A stretch of DNA of 15,167 nucleotides, taken from NCBI GenBank assembly GCA_002403415.1, contig DHHS01000169.1, positions 685 to 15,851 on the forward strand, in the 5' to 3' direction. Numbering within the stretch: position 1 is the stretch's first letter; each line of letters opens with the position of its first letter. A model generated the notes under the pieces. It did no database searches. It was not told the DNA's origin and saw only the letters and a list, made by a program, of their open reading frames with translations. A program made the position numbers and the translations under genes. Origin of the DNA: Sphingomonas sp. UBA4766. GTDB lineage: Bacteria; Pseudomonadota; Alphaproteobacteria; Sphingomonadales; Sphingomonadaceae. Shown here piece by piece: positions 1 through 7,448 of the stretch.

Positions 1-2799
1 GGGACGCTCGACCTGAGCGTCGATCCGCGCAACGGGCGCTATGACGTGGGGGTGCGCGGCGCGATTGCCGCCCTTGCCGTGCGCGGGCTGGGGGTCGCTG
101 ATATCGGTGCGAGCTTGCGGATTGCGCCCGAACCCGGCGGACGCCGCGCTGCGGTGACGGGGACCGCGACCGCGCGGATGACGCGGCTCGACAACGGGTT
201 TTTCAACGCGCTCACCCAAAGCCTCCCCCAATTATCGGCGCGTGTCGCGCGGGGGAGTGATGGCGTGCTCCACCTCGACGCATTGACGCTGACCTCGGCG
301 GGGTTGCGGGTTGCGGGCGCGGGCTATCGGCGGCGCGACGGGATCGTGCATTTCGGTGGCACGGGCGATCAGACGCGCTATGGCGCGTTCACGCTGGCGC
401 TGGACGGCGCTTTGTCGCGCCCGGCGATTGCGCTGCGGCTGGCGCGTCCCGCCGACGGGCTGGGGCTGCGCGATGTCGCGGCACAGCTTGTGCCAGAGGC
501 GAGCGGCTATTCGGTAACCGCATCGGGCGGGTCGACTCTGGGCGACTTTACTGCGCACGGCCAGCTGCTGCTCCCCACCGGCGCGCCGAGCAGCATCGCG
601 GTTGCGGCACTGCGTGTCGCGGATTTTCAGGCGGGCGGCCATCTACGCATTGTCGAGGGCGGGGTTGACGGGAAGCTCGACGTGAGCGGCCCGGCGCGCG
701 GCGCGATTGGGCTGTCGATCTCTGGCGGCGATCAGCGAGTCGAGGCGCATCTCGACGCCGATGACGCCGCGGTGATGGAGGGGGTGCGCTTGCGCCGGGG
801 GCGATTGGATGTGGTTGCCCTGCTCGGCGATGATGGCCCGACAATAGACATGCGCGCGAACGGCACGGGGTTGCGACGTGGCAATCTGGTGCTGGGTCGG
901 TTCGCGCTTGCCGCCGCGCTCAAGGACGGCACGGGCCGTGTGACCGCAGAGGCGAGTGGCACGCGCGGTCGCGCCTTCACCCTGCGTGGCACCGCCGATG
1001 TGACGCCCAACCGTTACCGCATTACCGCCGACGGCGCGCTTGATGGGCGCCCGATCGCGCTGGCGACCCCGGCGATGGTGACGCGCGCGGGGGCGGCATG
1101 GCTGCTCGCGCCGGTCCGCATCGGCTTTGCGGGCGGTGAGGCTGAAGTGGGCGGCAAGTGGGCGGCCGATGCGTTTGCGCTTGATGCGACGCTGTCGCGG
1201 ATGCCGATGTCGGTGCTCGACCTGGCTTATCCCGGCGCTGGCCTGTCGGGGAGTGCGTCCGGCAGGTTGCGGTACGCCTCGGCGGGGGATGCTGCACCGA
1301 CCGGGCGGGTGACGCTGACCGTGCGGGGTTTGAGCCGGGCGGGGCTGGTGCTCGCATCGCAACCGATTGATCTGGGGCTGGCGGGTGTGCTGACGGCGGA
1401 ATCGCTGGGCCTGCGCGCGGTCATGGCGTCGGGCGGCAAGACAATCGGGCGAGCGCAGGCGCAACTGTTGCCGCAAGGGACGGGCGACCTGCTGAAGCGG
1501 CTGGAGAACGCCCCGATCTTTGGCCAGATTCGCTATGATGGCCCTGCGGACAGCTTATGGCGGCTGACGGGGATTGAGCTGTTCGATCTCTCGGGCCCGG
1601 TGGCCATTGGTGCGGACGTCGCCGGGCGGGCCAATGACCCGCGCATCACCGGCGCGCTGCGGGCCAAGGGCGCGCGGATCGAAAGCGCGCGCACCGGCAC
1701 CGTCCTTACCAATGTGACCGGCGCAGGCAGCTTTGCCGGGTCGGTGCTGCGGATCGACAATTTTGCCGCCGACGCGGGCAAGGGCGGGCGCGTGACCGGG
1801 CGCGGCGCGTTCGACTTTGCCGCCGCGCACGGCTTTGGCATCGACTTGTCGCTGCAAGCCGCAAAAGCCGTGATGATCAACCGCGACGATATTGGCGCAA
1901 CGGTCAGCGGGCCGATCACCATTCGGTCTAATGGCGATGGCGGGGTGATTGCGGGCGACGTCCAGCTTGACGCCAGCCGTTACCGGCTGGGGCAGGCGGT
2001 CGCTGCGACCGCCGTGCCCCGGCTGGCGGTGCGCGAAATCAATCTGCCGGGTGAGGGGGAAGCGGTGGAGCGTGCGCGCGCCGAACCCTGGCGGCTCGAC
2101 ATTCGCGCGCGTGCGACCGATGCGCTGGAGGTGTCGGGGTTGGGGCTGACCAGTCGCTGGTCAACGACGATGCAGCTTGGCGGCTCGGTGGAGGAGCCGG
2201 TGATCGCGGGCCGCGCCGATATTGTGCGCGGGACTTTCGAGTTTTCGGGCCGGGCGTTCGACATCAGCCGGGGGACGATCCGCTTTCTGGGCACCTCGCC
2301 GCCCGATCCCGCGATCGACCTGACTGCCAATGCCGATACCACCGGGCTTACCGCTTCGATCCGGGTGACGGGGCAGGCGACGCGCCCCGACATCAGCTTT
2401 GCGAGCACGCCCGCGCTGCCGCAGGATGAATTGCTCTCGCGGCTGCTGTTCGGCACTTCGATCACCAATTTGTCCGCGCCAGAGGCGTTGCAGCTCGCCT
2501 CCGCCATTGCCTCGCTGCAAAGCAGGGGCGAGGGGTTGAACCCCATCAACGCACTGCGCCGTGTGGCGGGGCTCGATCGGCTGCGCATCCTGCCCGCCGA
2601 CACCAGTGTTGGCCGCACGACGTCGATCGCTGCGGGCAAGTTCATTACCCGGCGGCTTTATGCCGAAATCGTCACCGATGGGCAGGGCTATTCCGCGACC
2701 CGCGTAGAGTTTCAGATCACCCGGTGGCTGTCGATCCTGTCAACGGTATCGACGCTGGGCCGCCAGAGCGTGAACGTGCGGGTGTCGCGGGATTATTAG
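1..2799 (+). CDS. tamB: TamB-family translocation and assembly module protein, 5' end missing
   Basis: The frame is open from base 1 to a TAG stop, so 932 C-terminal residues are present and the N-terminus lies outside the window. TamB proteins of this class are usually well over 1000 residues, so several hundred are probably missing, including the N-terminal membrane anchor. The visible part is long, Gly/Ala/Arg-rich and full of short alternating hydrophobic strands, as expected for the periplasm-spanning beta-groove. The last 300 residues carry the DUF490/TamB signature: a stretch reading GRADIVRGTFEFSGRAFDI, then IRFLGTSPPDPAIDLTA, then LPQDELLSRLLFG, ending in an outer-membrane-like strand region. 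TamB spans from inner to outer membrane and works with the Omp85 protein TamA in outer-membrane protein assembly or lipid transport. A tamA gene would be expected just upstream, outside this window. The gene converges on the ATP-grasp gene 29 bases downstream. The family call is secure; the true start is unknown. Confidence 0.93.
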   Translation, partial: GTLDLSVDPRNGRYDVGVRGAIAALAVRGLGVADIGASLRIAPEPGGRRAAVTGTATARMTRLDNGFFNALTQSLPQLSARVARGSDGVLHLDALTLTSAGLRVAGAGYRRRDGIVHFGGTGDQTRYGAFTLALDGALSRPAIALRLARPADGLGLRDVAAQLVPEASGYSVTASGGSTLGDFTAHGQLLLPTGAPSSIAVAALRVADFQAGGHLRIVEGGVDGKLDVSGPARGAIGLSISGGDQRVEAHLDADDAAVMEGVRLRRGRLDVVALLGDDGPTIDMRANGTGLRRGNLVLGRFALAAALKDGTGRVTAEASGTRGRAFTLRGTADVTPNRYRITADGALDGRPIALATPAMVTRAGAAWLLAPVRIGFAGGEAEVGGKWAADAFALDATLSRMPMSVLDLAYPGAGLSGSASGRLRYASAGDAAPTGRVTLTVRGLSRAGLVLASQPIDLGLAGVLTAESLGLRAVMASGGKTIGRAQAQLLPQGTGDLLKRLENAPIFGQIRYDGPADSLWRLTGIELFDLSGPVAIGADVAGRANDPRITGALRAKGARIESARTGTVLTNVTGAGSFAGSVLRIDNFAADAGKGGRVTGRGAFDFAAAHGFGIDLSLQAAKAVMINRDDIGATVSGPITIRSNGDGGVIAGDVQLDASRYRLGQAVAATAVPRLAVREINLPGEGEAVERARAEPWRLDIRARATDALEVSGLGLTSRWSTTMQLGGSVEEPVIAGRADIVRGTFEFSGRAFDISRGTIRFLGTSPPDPAIDLTANADTTGLTASIRVTGQATRPDISFASTPALPQDELLSRLLFGTSITNLSAPEALQLASAIASLQSRGEGLNPINALRRVAGLDRLRILPADTSVGRTTSIAAGKFITRRLYAEIVTDGQGYSATRVEFQITRWLSILSTVSTLGRQSVNVRVSRDY

Positions 2800-2808
2800 G
2801 GATTGGCT

Positions 2809-2828
2809 CGGGCAGGCTGCAACGCCCG
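2809..2828. terminator. Small hairpin between convergent genes
   Basis: A CGGGC/GCCCG inverted repeat with a 10-base loop fills the gap between the tamB stop and the end of the ATP-grasp gene. It could act as a shared bidirectional transcription stop. It has only five base pairs and no T-run on either side, so it is weak as an intrinsic terminator. Confidence 0.25.
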
Positions 2829-3665
2829 CTAACCGATCACCGCGCGCACTGCGTCCGCCAGCTTGCCCGGCACGTCATCGCCGAAATCAGGGTAAAGATC
2901 GGGTTCGATTACTTCCAGTTCCATCAATGCGAGATGACCATCGGGTAATCGGATCAGGTCAACCCGGGCATAGAGCGGCGGGTGCGAGAGCGCCGCCAGC
3001 GCCCGCGCGGCGACCGCATGCGCTTGCGGATCGGCGGTGATGGCGGTTGTCGCGCCGCCGAACTGCGGCTGAATGCGAAAGTCGCCGCCTTGCGCGACCT
3101 TGCGCACGGCATGGCTGAAGGTGCCGCCGATGTAGAGGAGTGAAAGCTCGCCTTCCTCGCCCACCGCTGACAGGAACGGCTGGATGATCGCATCGGCAAG
3201 CGGCACGACCGGATCGCCGCGTCGCACGCGATCGGTGCGATAACTCCCGGCCGAGACTTGCGGCTTAATCACCAGCGCATCGGTATCGAAGCGGCTGAAC
3301 GCCGCCGCCACGCTGGTGGCATCGGCATCGCCGAACCAACTGGGCACGATCGGCACGCCCATAGCCTCAAGCTCGGCGAGGTAGGTCTTGCGCATGTTCC
3401 AGCGTAGCAAGGTTGGCGGATTGAACAGCGGCATAGCGTCTGGCCAATTCTCCAGCACCGCTGTCCAACGCGCTGATTCGATATGATATCCCCAGACGAA
3501 CAGCGCGAGTGCCGCTGCGCCGTCACCCGGACCTGCCGTCCACGGGCGCGGCGCGAGCGTCATCCCGCGTGCGGCAAACGCTGCCCGATAGTCCTCGACC
3601 ATATCCGCCGCTTGCGCCGCATAATCGCTGTCGGCGGCAGGCATCAGCACATCGACGGCGCGCAT
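2829..3665 (-). CDS. ATP-grasp enzyme, DcsG/RimK-like
   Basis: The product is a 278-residue soluble protein with an ATP-grasp fold: a carboxylate is activated as acyl-phosphate and joined to an amine or other nucleophile. Visible landmarks are the RWNMRKTYL segment (88-96) entering the central domain, the nucleotide-binding lysine in LVIKPQVSAGS (K134), a QPFL hinge (162-165) and an acidic loop with GEEGELSLLYIGGTFSHAVRK (169-189). The metal-binding end reads ARVDLIR (233-239) and MELEVIEP (248-255). The MELExIEP ending, in place of the common E-x-N, resembles the group that includes DcsG of D-cycloserine biosynthesis. Close relatives occur widely in bacteria that make no cycloserine, so the substrate cannot be named. 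The start lies 4 bases after the aldehyde dehydrogenase stop and has no strong ribosome site of its own, so translation is probably coupled. The fold is certain; the reaction is unknown. Confidence 0.85.
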   Translation of the reverse strand: MRAVDVLMPAADSDYAAQAADMVEDYRAAFAARGMTLAPRPWTAGPGDGAAALALFVWGYHIESARWTAVLENWPDAMPLFNPPTLLRWNMRKTYLAELEAMGVPIVPSWFGDADATSVAAAFSRFDTDALVIKPQVSAGSYRTDRVRRGDPVVPLADAIIQPFLSAVGEEGELSLLYIGGTFSHAVRKVAQGGDFRIQPQFGGATTAITADPQAHAVAARALAALSHPPLYARVDLIRLPDGHLALMELEVIEPDLYPDFGDDVPGKLADAVRAVIG

Positions 3666-3669
3666 CCGA

Positions 3670-5094
3670 TCAGGCAGGCGCGCCGACGATCGTTTTGACC
3701 TCCATGAAATCGGTCAGGCCGTATTTGCCGTTTTCGCGGCCATTGCCCGATTGCTTGTAGCCACCAAAGGGGGCCGCACCGTCCGGGCTCCAGCTGTTGA
3801 TCGTCACCAGCCCGGCGCGCAGCCGTGGCGCCACCTGCACCGCCGCCGCCGCATCGCCCGAAATCGTCGCCGACAAGCCATAGGGCGTGTCGTTGGCAAT
3901 CGCGACGCCCTCATCCAGCGTGTCATAGCTGGTGATGGTGGCGACGGGGCCAAATGTTTCCTCCTGCGCGATCCGCATGTCGGGGGTCACATCGGCGAAC
4001 AGCGTCGGGCGGATGTAATATCCCGAATTGCGCCCATCCGGCCGCCCGGTGCCGCCGGTGACCAGCGTCGCGCCCTCATCAATCGCCGACTGGATCAGGC
4101 CCTGGATCTTGTCGAACTGCGCCTTGTTGACGACGGGGCCGATATGCGCGCCCATTTCCGCCGGGTCGCCGACCTGCGTTGCCTCAAACATCGCCTTGGC
4201 CACCGCCGTTGCGGCTTCGGTCTGGGATTTGTGGACAAGCAGGCGGGTGGGCGCGATGCAGCTTTGCCCGGTGTTCGCCAGCACGCCCATCAGCGTCGGC
4301 GGCAGCACGGCCTGCAGGTCCGCCCCTTCGAGCACGAGGTTCGGCGCCTTGCCGCCCAGTTCCTGATGCACGCGCTTCACGGTGGCTGCGGCGGCTTGCG
4401 CGACGGCAATCCCGGCGCGGGTCGAACCCGTAAAGCTCACCATGTCGACGTCGCGGTGGCTCGACAGCGCGGCCCCCACGCCGGGGCCATCGCCATTGAC
4501 CAGGTTGAACACGCCGGCCGGAACCCCAGCCTCATGCAGGATTTCGGCGAGGATCACTGCACAGCTCGGCGCTTCCTCCGACGGTTTCAGGATCATGGTA
4601 TTGCCGGCTGCAAGGGCGGGTGCGACCTTTGCCGTGATCTGGTTGAGCGGCCAGTTCCAGGGCGTAATCATCGCGACAACGCCCAGCGGCTCGTGCACTA
4701 CCTTGGCACGGCCCAGCTTTTCCTCGAACGTAAACTCGCCCAGCGCCTTCAGCGTCGAGATGAAATGGCCAAGGCCCGCGGGCACTTGCGCAGCGGACGC
4801 AAAGCCGATCGGCGCACCCATTTCCGCGCTCACCGCCTTGGCAAGGTCGGGCATCCGGCTCTTGTAAACTTCGATAATGCGGGCGAGCAGCGCGCTGCGT
4901 TCCTCAACGCTTGTCTGCGACCAGTCATCAAAAGCGGCGCGCGCCGCGGCAACGGCGGCGTCAACATCGGCGGCGCTACCCAGCGTGATTTCGGTGCAGG
5001 GCGCTTCAGTGGCGGGGTTGATGACATGGTGGCGGGTGCCGCCGATGCTGTCGACCCAGGCGCCGTTGATATAATGTTGCGTGTAGCTTTGCAT
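3670..5094 (-). CDS. NAD(P)-dependent aldehyde dehydrogenase family protein
   Basis: The product is a 474-residue cytoplasmic enzyme oxidising an aldehyde to the carboxylic acid with NAD(P)+. All key ALDH-superfamily features are present: PWNWP (145-149) with oxyanion-hole N147, the cofactor lysine in MILKPSE (K170), FTGSTRAG (221-228), general base E245 in ELGGKAPN, nucleophile C279 in GQSCIAPTR, and E379 in EETFGPV. The length is normal for the family. The frame runs open further upstream to 5304, but homology begins at the TQHYINGAWVDS segment. ATG 5094 is chosen because GGAG lies 9 bases upstream. ATG 5109, with GAGG 5 bases upstream, would add five residues (MESKA) and is the alternative. 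The gene is first in a two-gene operon with the ATP-grasp gene. The substrate is not readable from sequence; the overall look is of the broad betaine-/gamma-aminobutyraldehyde-type group, a weak inference. Confidence 0.95.
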   Translation of the reverse strand: MQSYTQHYINGAWVDSIGGTRHHVINPATEAPCTEITLGSAADVDAAVAAARAAFDDWSQTSVEERSALLARIIEVYKSRMPDLAKAVSAEMGAPIGFASAAQVPAGLGHFISTLKALGEFTFEEKLGRAKVVHEPLGVVAMITPWNWPLNQITAKVAPALAAGNTMILKPSEEAPSCAVILAEILHEAGVPAGVFNLVNGDGPGVGAALSSHRDVDMVSFTGSTRAGIAVAQAAAATVKRVHQELGGKAPNLVLEGADLQAVLPPTLMGVLANTGQSCIAPTRLLVHKSQTEAATAVAKAMFEATQVGDPAEMGAHIGPVVNKAQFDKIQGLIQSAIDEGATLVTGGTGRPDGRNSGYYIRPTLFADVTPDMRIAQEETFGPVATITSYDTLDEGVAIANDTPYGLSATISGDAAAAVQVAPRLRAGLVTINSWSPDGAAPFGGYKQSGNGRENGKYGLTDFMEVKTIVGAPA

Positions 5095-5109
5095 TGCCTT
5101 GCTCTCCAT

Positions 5110-5338
5110 CTGGGCCTCAAGTTTTTTTCGAGGACTCGGTATGGACGTTAAATGGCGGGCGCGGGCGCGGCTTGCAAGGGGCGCGTGGTCGAGCCACGCA
5201 ATGGCACGGGCCATGGTCGCCCGGGCGCGGCCAGCGCATCTGGCCCGGCGTTTCCCACGCCTTCGGGGCAAGTAAACGACTTCGGACTGTGCCTCCGGGG
5301 CCATTTCGACGTCGTGAGCGGTGTGCCCGCGCTTGCGA
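5110..5338. other. Intergenic spacer with three short hairpins
   Basis: This stretch separates the chemoreceptor stop from the aldehyde dehydrogenase start, both on the minus strand. I see no convincing gene in it: the N-terminal extension of the dehydrogenase frame through it is Arg/Ala-rich and unlike the family. It holds three small inverted repeats in tandem, listed separately, and must also hold the dehydrogenase promoter. I could not identify that promoter with confidence. Confidence 0.6.
5183..5261. repeat. Cluster of three short inverted repeats (hairpins)
   Basis: Three perfect stem-loops lie close together: GCGTGG/CCACGC with a 5-base loop (5183-5199), CGGGC/GCCCG with a 7-base loop (5207-5223) and GGCGT/ACGCC with a 5-base loop (5247-5261). 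They lie downstream of the chemoreceptor gene and upstream of the dehydrogenase. None is followed by a T-run. They could serve as transcript 3'-end structures, a Rho-dependent stop region or a REP-like extragenic element. At this GC content some hairpins arise by chance. Confidence 0.4.
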
Positions 5339-6883
5339 TCACGCTGCCCGGCGTTCCCAATGGTCGATCGGATCGGCGGTGTTAGTGGTGTCCTCGCCCT
5401 TGAAATGGAACTGGCTGGTCAGCTCAGTGAGGCGCGACGCCTCGTTCGCCAGCGCGCGAGCGGCGGTATTCGATGCCTCCACCATCGCCGCATTTTGTTG
5501 AGTCACCTTGTCGATATCGTGGATGGCGCTGTCGACGGTGGACATCAGTTCGACCTGTCGGCCCGCCGTGTCGGCGATTTCGGTGACCAGCGTGCGGATT
5601 GACAGCACACGGTTCAGCGTCGCGTTGACGCTGCTGTCCGTTGCCTCGACCAGCTTGACGCCGCGCGCGATCTGCTCGCTGCTATCTTGGATCAGCTTTT
5701 TGATTTCGGCAGCGGCTTCACCCGCCTTTTCTGCCAGGTTGCGCACTTCGGTCGCGACGACCGCAAAGCCACGCCCCGCCTCGCCCGACCGCGCTGCCTC
5801 TACACCGGCGTTGAGTGCAAGCAGTGTCGTCTGAAAGGCGATGCCGTCGATCAGCCCGACGATGCCGCCGATCGCGCCAGCCGACTGAGCGATTGATTCC
5901 ATCGCCGCCTTTGCCGCTGTTACATTTTCGTGCCCACGCTGAGCCTCGGTCGAGGCGATGGTGAACAGCGTGTCGCTCTCCCGCACGCGCTGCGCGACAT
6001 CGGTGACGGCCGTGTTGGCGAGCGCCGTTGCGGCGGCGGTTTCCTCCAGCGATGCGGCCTGCGACTCGGTGCGCCGCGCCAGATCGTCCGAACCGCTGCT
6101 GATCTCGGCAATGTGGTGGCGCACGCTTTCGATTGCACCGACGAGCATCCCCAGCATGTCCTCTAGCTGGGTAACGGTCTGATTGAAGCTGTGCCGGAGC
6201 GATTCGTGGTCGCTGCCGAAGTGCCGGGCGATGCGCACGGTCAGATCGCCCTGGCTCAGTCGTTCGAGCGCGCCACCCATTTCGGCGATGACAGTCGCAT
6301 TTTCGCGCTGCATCGCCTCGGATTGGGCCTGTGCGTGCTCTGCGACCTCGATCGCCTTCTGCGATTGGTCGAGCAACGCGACCAGCTTCACAGCGGTCCA
6401 GCTAAGGATGCCGGTCTCGACCAGCACAACGACGGCATGCAGCAAAACGCGGCCAAGATTGGCTCCGCCATCAAACACGAACTGCGGTCCCACCAAATTG
6501 AGCACCAGATGGTGCGCCGCCGTAACCACCGTGGCGGCGATAATCGGTCGCCAGTCGCACATGATGACAAGCGCGGCGAGCACCGCAAAGAAGATCAAGT
6601 GCATGTCGATTTGCCAGGGATGGCCGCGTGATACGAATACCAGCGCGGCTGGGACCAGCGGCGCGGCAATGCCGGTGACGATGCGCGCTGACACGCCAAC
6701 GTCTTTGCGAATCAGGTTGTAGGTCGGCATCACCATCGCGGCGAGGGCAAGCGCCGTCGCTGGCCAAATATGGTCGCTGCCAATTACAAGTCCCGTTGCC
6801 AGCACGGCCAGCACGCCGGCACCCATCAGGGCAACCAGTGTCCTTGCGCCCACATCGCGCAAATGGTCGAGCGTTAGCGACAT
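5339..6883 (-). CDS. Methyl-accepting chemotaxis protein with six-helix membrane sensor domain
   Basis: The product is a 514-residue chemoreceptor that would signal through CheW/CheA. The N-terminal ~170 residues form about six hydrophobic helices (roughly 14-36, 40-58, 66-85, 94-110, 113-131, 145-171) with almost no periplasmic loop, so sensing is probably within the membrane. D93, H95, C109, D110, H124, H125, N129, H149 and E156 sit in or beside these helices. A HAMP-like linker follows (about 190-245), with the motif LSQGDLTVRIARHFGSD. A long coiled coil carries the signalling tip at 339-387, with IDGIAFQTTLLALN and GRGFAVVATEVRNLAEKA. A DHWERRAA tail ends the protein; it is not a typical CheR-binding pentapeptide. 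ATG 6883 is preferred to the TTG just before it, because AAAGG lies 7 bases upstream and the start overlaps the stop of the upstream small gene by one base (TGATG). No che gene is nearby, so it is an orphan receptor. The ligand is unknown. Confidence 0.93.
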   Translation of the reverse strand: MSLTLDHLRDVGARTLVALMGAGVLAVLATGLVIGSDHIWPATALALAAMVMPTYNLIRKDVGVSARIVTGIAAPLVPAALVFVSRGHPWQIDMHLIFFAVLAALVIMCDWRPIIAATVVTAAHHLVLNLVGPQFVFDGGANLGRVLLHAVVVLVETGILSWTAVKLVALLDQSQKAIEVAEHAQAQSEAMQRENATVIAEMGGALERLSQGDLTVRIARHFGSDHESLRHSFNQTVTQLEDMLGMLVGAIESVRHHIAEISSGSDDLARRTESQAASLEETAAATALANTAVTDVAQRVRESDTLFTIASTEAQRGHENVTAAKAAMESIAQSAGAIGGIVGLIDGIAFQTTLLALNAGVEAARSGEAGRGFAVVATEVRNLAEKAGEAAAEIKKLIQDSSEQIARGVKLVEATDSSVNATLNRVLSIRTLVTEIADTAGRQVELMSTVDSAIHDIDKVTQQNAAMVEASNTAARALANEASRLTELTSQFHFKGEDTTNTADPIDHWERRAA

Positions 6884-7185
6884 CAAAAGGCCTTTCGCTT
6901 GGAGCTATTGGTACCGCAGGTTGCGGCCTCGGCGTTGAGCAGGAGTACGCCTCGGCTGAGGGCGAACCAAAATGGATTGCGGCCCCGTGCGTCGATAATC
7001 AGGCTGCCTGGAATCGGCCCTTGCCCGCGCAGGCGGATTTCGCGGTTGAGCAGGACGCTGGCCGCATTGGCGCCGATCGGCAAGGCTAGCATTGCTCCGC
7101 GCGCAGGGGGCGCCAGTGTCATGATGATGATCACGATGGCTGCCAGGCCAGTTTGTGTCAGCAGCTGTGTCTGCGCACCGCGCAT
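6883..7185 (-). CDS. Small exported or membrane-anchored protein of unknown function, cotranslated with chemoreceptor
   Basis: I do not recognise a named family. The proposed product has 100 residues. Residues 13-35 are hydrophobic (GLAAIVIIIMTLAPPARGAM), consistent with a signal peptide or single membrane anchor. About 65-70 residues would remain outside: a predicted beta-strand-rich segment SLIIDARGRNPFWFALSRGV (61-80), a lone cysteine at 90 and a basic tail ending KRKAF. Its TGA stop shares one base with the ATG of the chemoreceptor, which points strongly to translational coupling. That coupling, rather than homology, is the main reason for calling it. The frame is open further upstream to 7470, but ATG 7185 puts the hydrophobic segment at the N-terminus and has AGG 9 bases upstream. 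A periplasmic partner or ligand-presenting subunit for the receptor is one idea; this is inference. Confidence 0.65.
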   Translation of the reverse strand: MRGAQTQLLTQTGLAAIVIIIMTLAPPARGAMLALPIGANAASVLLNREIRLRGQGPIPGSLIIDARGRNPFWFALSRGVLLLNAEAATCGTNSSKRKAF

Positions 7186-7213
7186 CAAGAAGAACCTATG
7201 ATAACTAAAGCGA

Positions 7214-7226
7214 CCGGTCGGACCGG
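7214..7226. repeat. Palindrome CCGGTC-G-GACCGG in operon leader
   Basis: This is a perfect 6-bp inverted repeat around a single central G, 29 bases upstream of the small-protein start. Its symmetry and spacing fit a dimeric regulator site. As RNA it could not form a stable hairpin, because the loop is one base. No regulator is named. Confidence 0.35.
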
Positions 7227-7250
7227 CCGCGATGTGGATGCGGCGATGTA

Positions 7251-7275
7251 CGAAGATCGGTCCCGATCGTCTTCG
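7251..7275. repeat. Imperfect inverted repeat in operon leader
   Basis: CGAAGATCGG is followed after three bases by CCGATC-type sequence ending TCTTCG. The outer six base pairs are perfect and the inner part pairs with a three-base bulge. It lies just downstream of the predicted transcription start and could fold in the leader RNA. Confidence 0.35.
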
Positions 7276-7292
7276 ACCGCTGCTCAATTGGT

Positions 7293-7319
7293 TTATCGGC
7301 ATAAAGGTTAATAATGTCA
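7293..7319 (-). promoter_or_regulatory. Probable FliA (sigma-28) promoter for the small gene-chemoreceptor operon
   Basis: On the minus strand, GCCGATAA (7300-7293) is an exact match to the sigma-28 -10 consensus. Eleven bases upstream is TGACATTA (7319-7312), a partial match (4 of 8) to the TAAAGTTT -35. The 11-base spacer is the canonical one. The same stretch can also be read as a sigma-70 promoter, GTGACA-N17-GATAAA (7320-7292). Chemoreceptor genes are classic sigma-28 targets, so the location supports the first reading. The predicted start is near 7286, giving a leader of about 100 bases. Confidence 0.5.
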
Positions 7320-7448
7320 CCATTTCGGTGTGAATTTTTGCAGGCGCAGCAAAATACGGGTTGAGGGAGCGCGCGCAGACTCTCCGCAGGGCCCTCGGTG
7401 TCGCTCGCGCGTTGATTCCGGCGGTGTGCGACCAACTGCCCAGACAGC

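Larger units (their letters stand above)
7186..7448 (-). other. Upstream region of the small protein-chemoreceptor operon
   Basis: No gene is credible here. Read on the minus strand, it contains a FliA-like promoter (7293-7319) and a leader of about 100 bases before ATG 7185. The leader includes two inverted repeats: CGAAGA/TCTTCG (7251-7275) and CCGGTC-G-GACCGG (7214-7226). The part from 7320 to 7448 is GC-rich, lies between the glnA terminator and the promoter, and shows nothing further that I can support. Confidence 0.5.

Noticed and set aside
2829..3665. Cycloserine biosynthesis as the role of the ATP-grasp gene
   Set aside because: Only the DcsG-like domain is present. No other dcs-type gene is nearby, and such domains are widespread in non-producers.
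3751..5151. 466-codon open frame on the plus strand opposite the aldehyde dehydrogenase
   Set aside because: It is antisense to a gene with every catalytic residue in place. The translation is rich in Arg, His, Gly and Ala with no recognisable domain, as expected for a GC-rich shadow frame.
5095..5304. N-terminal extension of the aldehyde dehydrogenase by 70 residues
   Set aside because: The extra residues are Arg/Ala-rich, unlike the family, and good starts with ribosome sites exist at 5094 and 5109.
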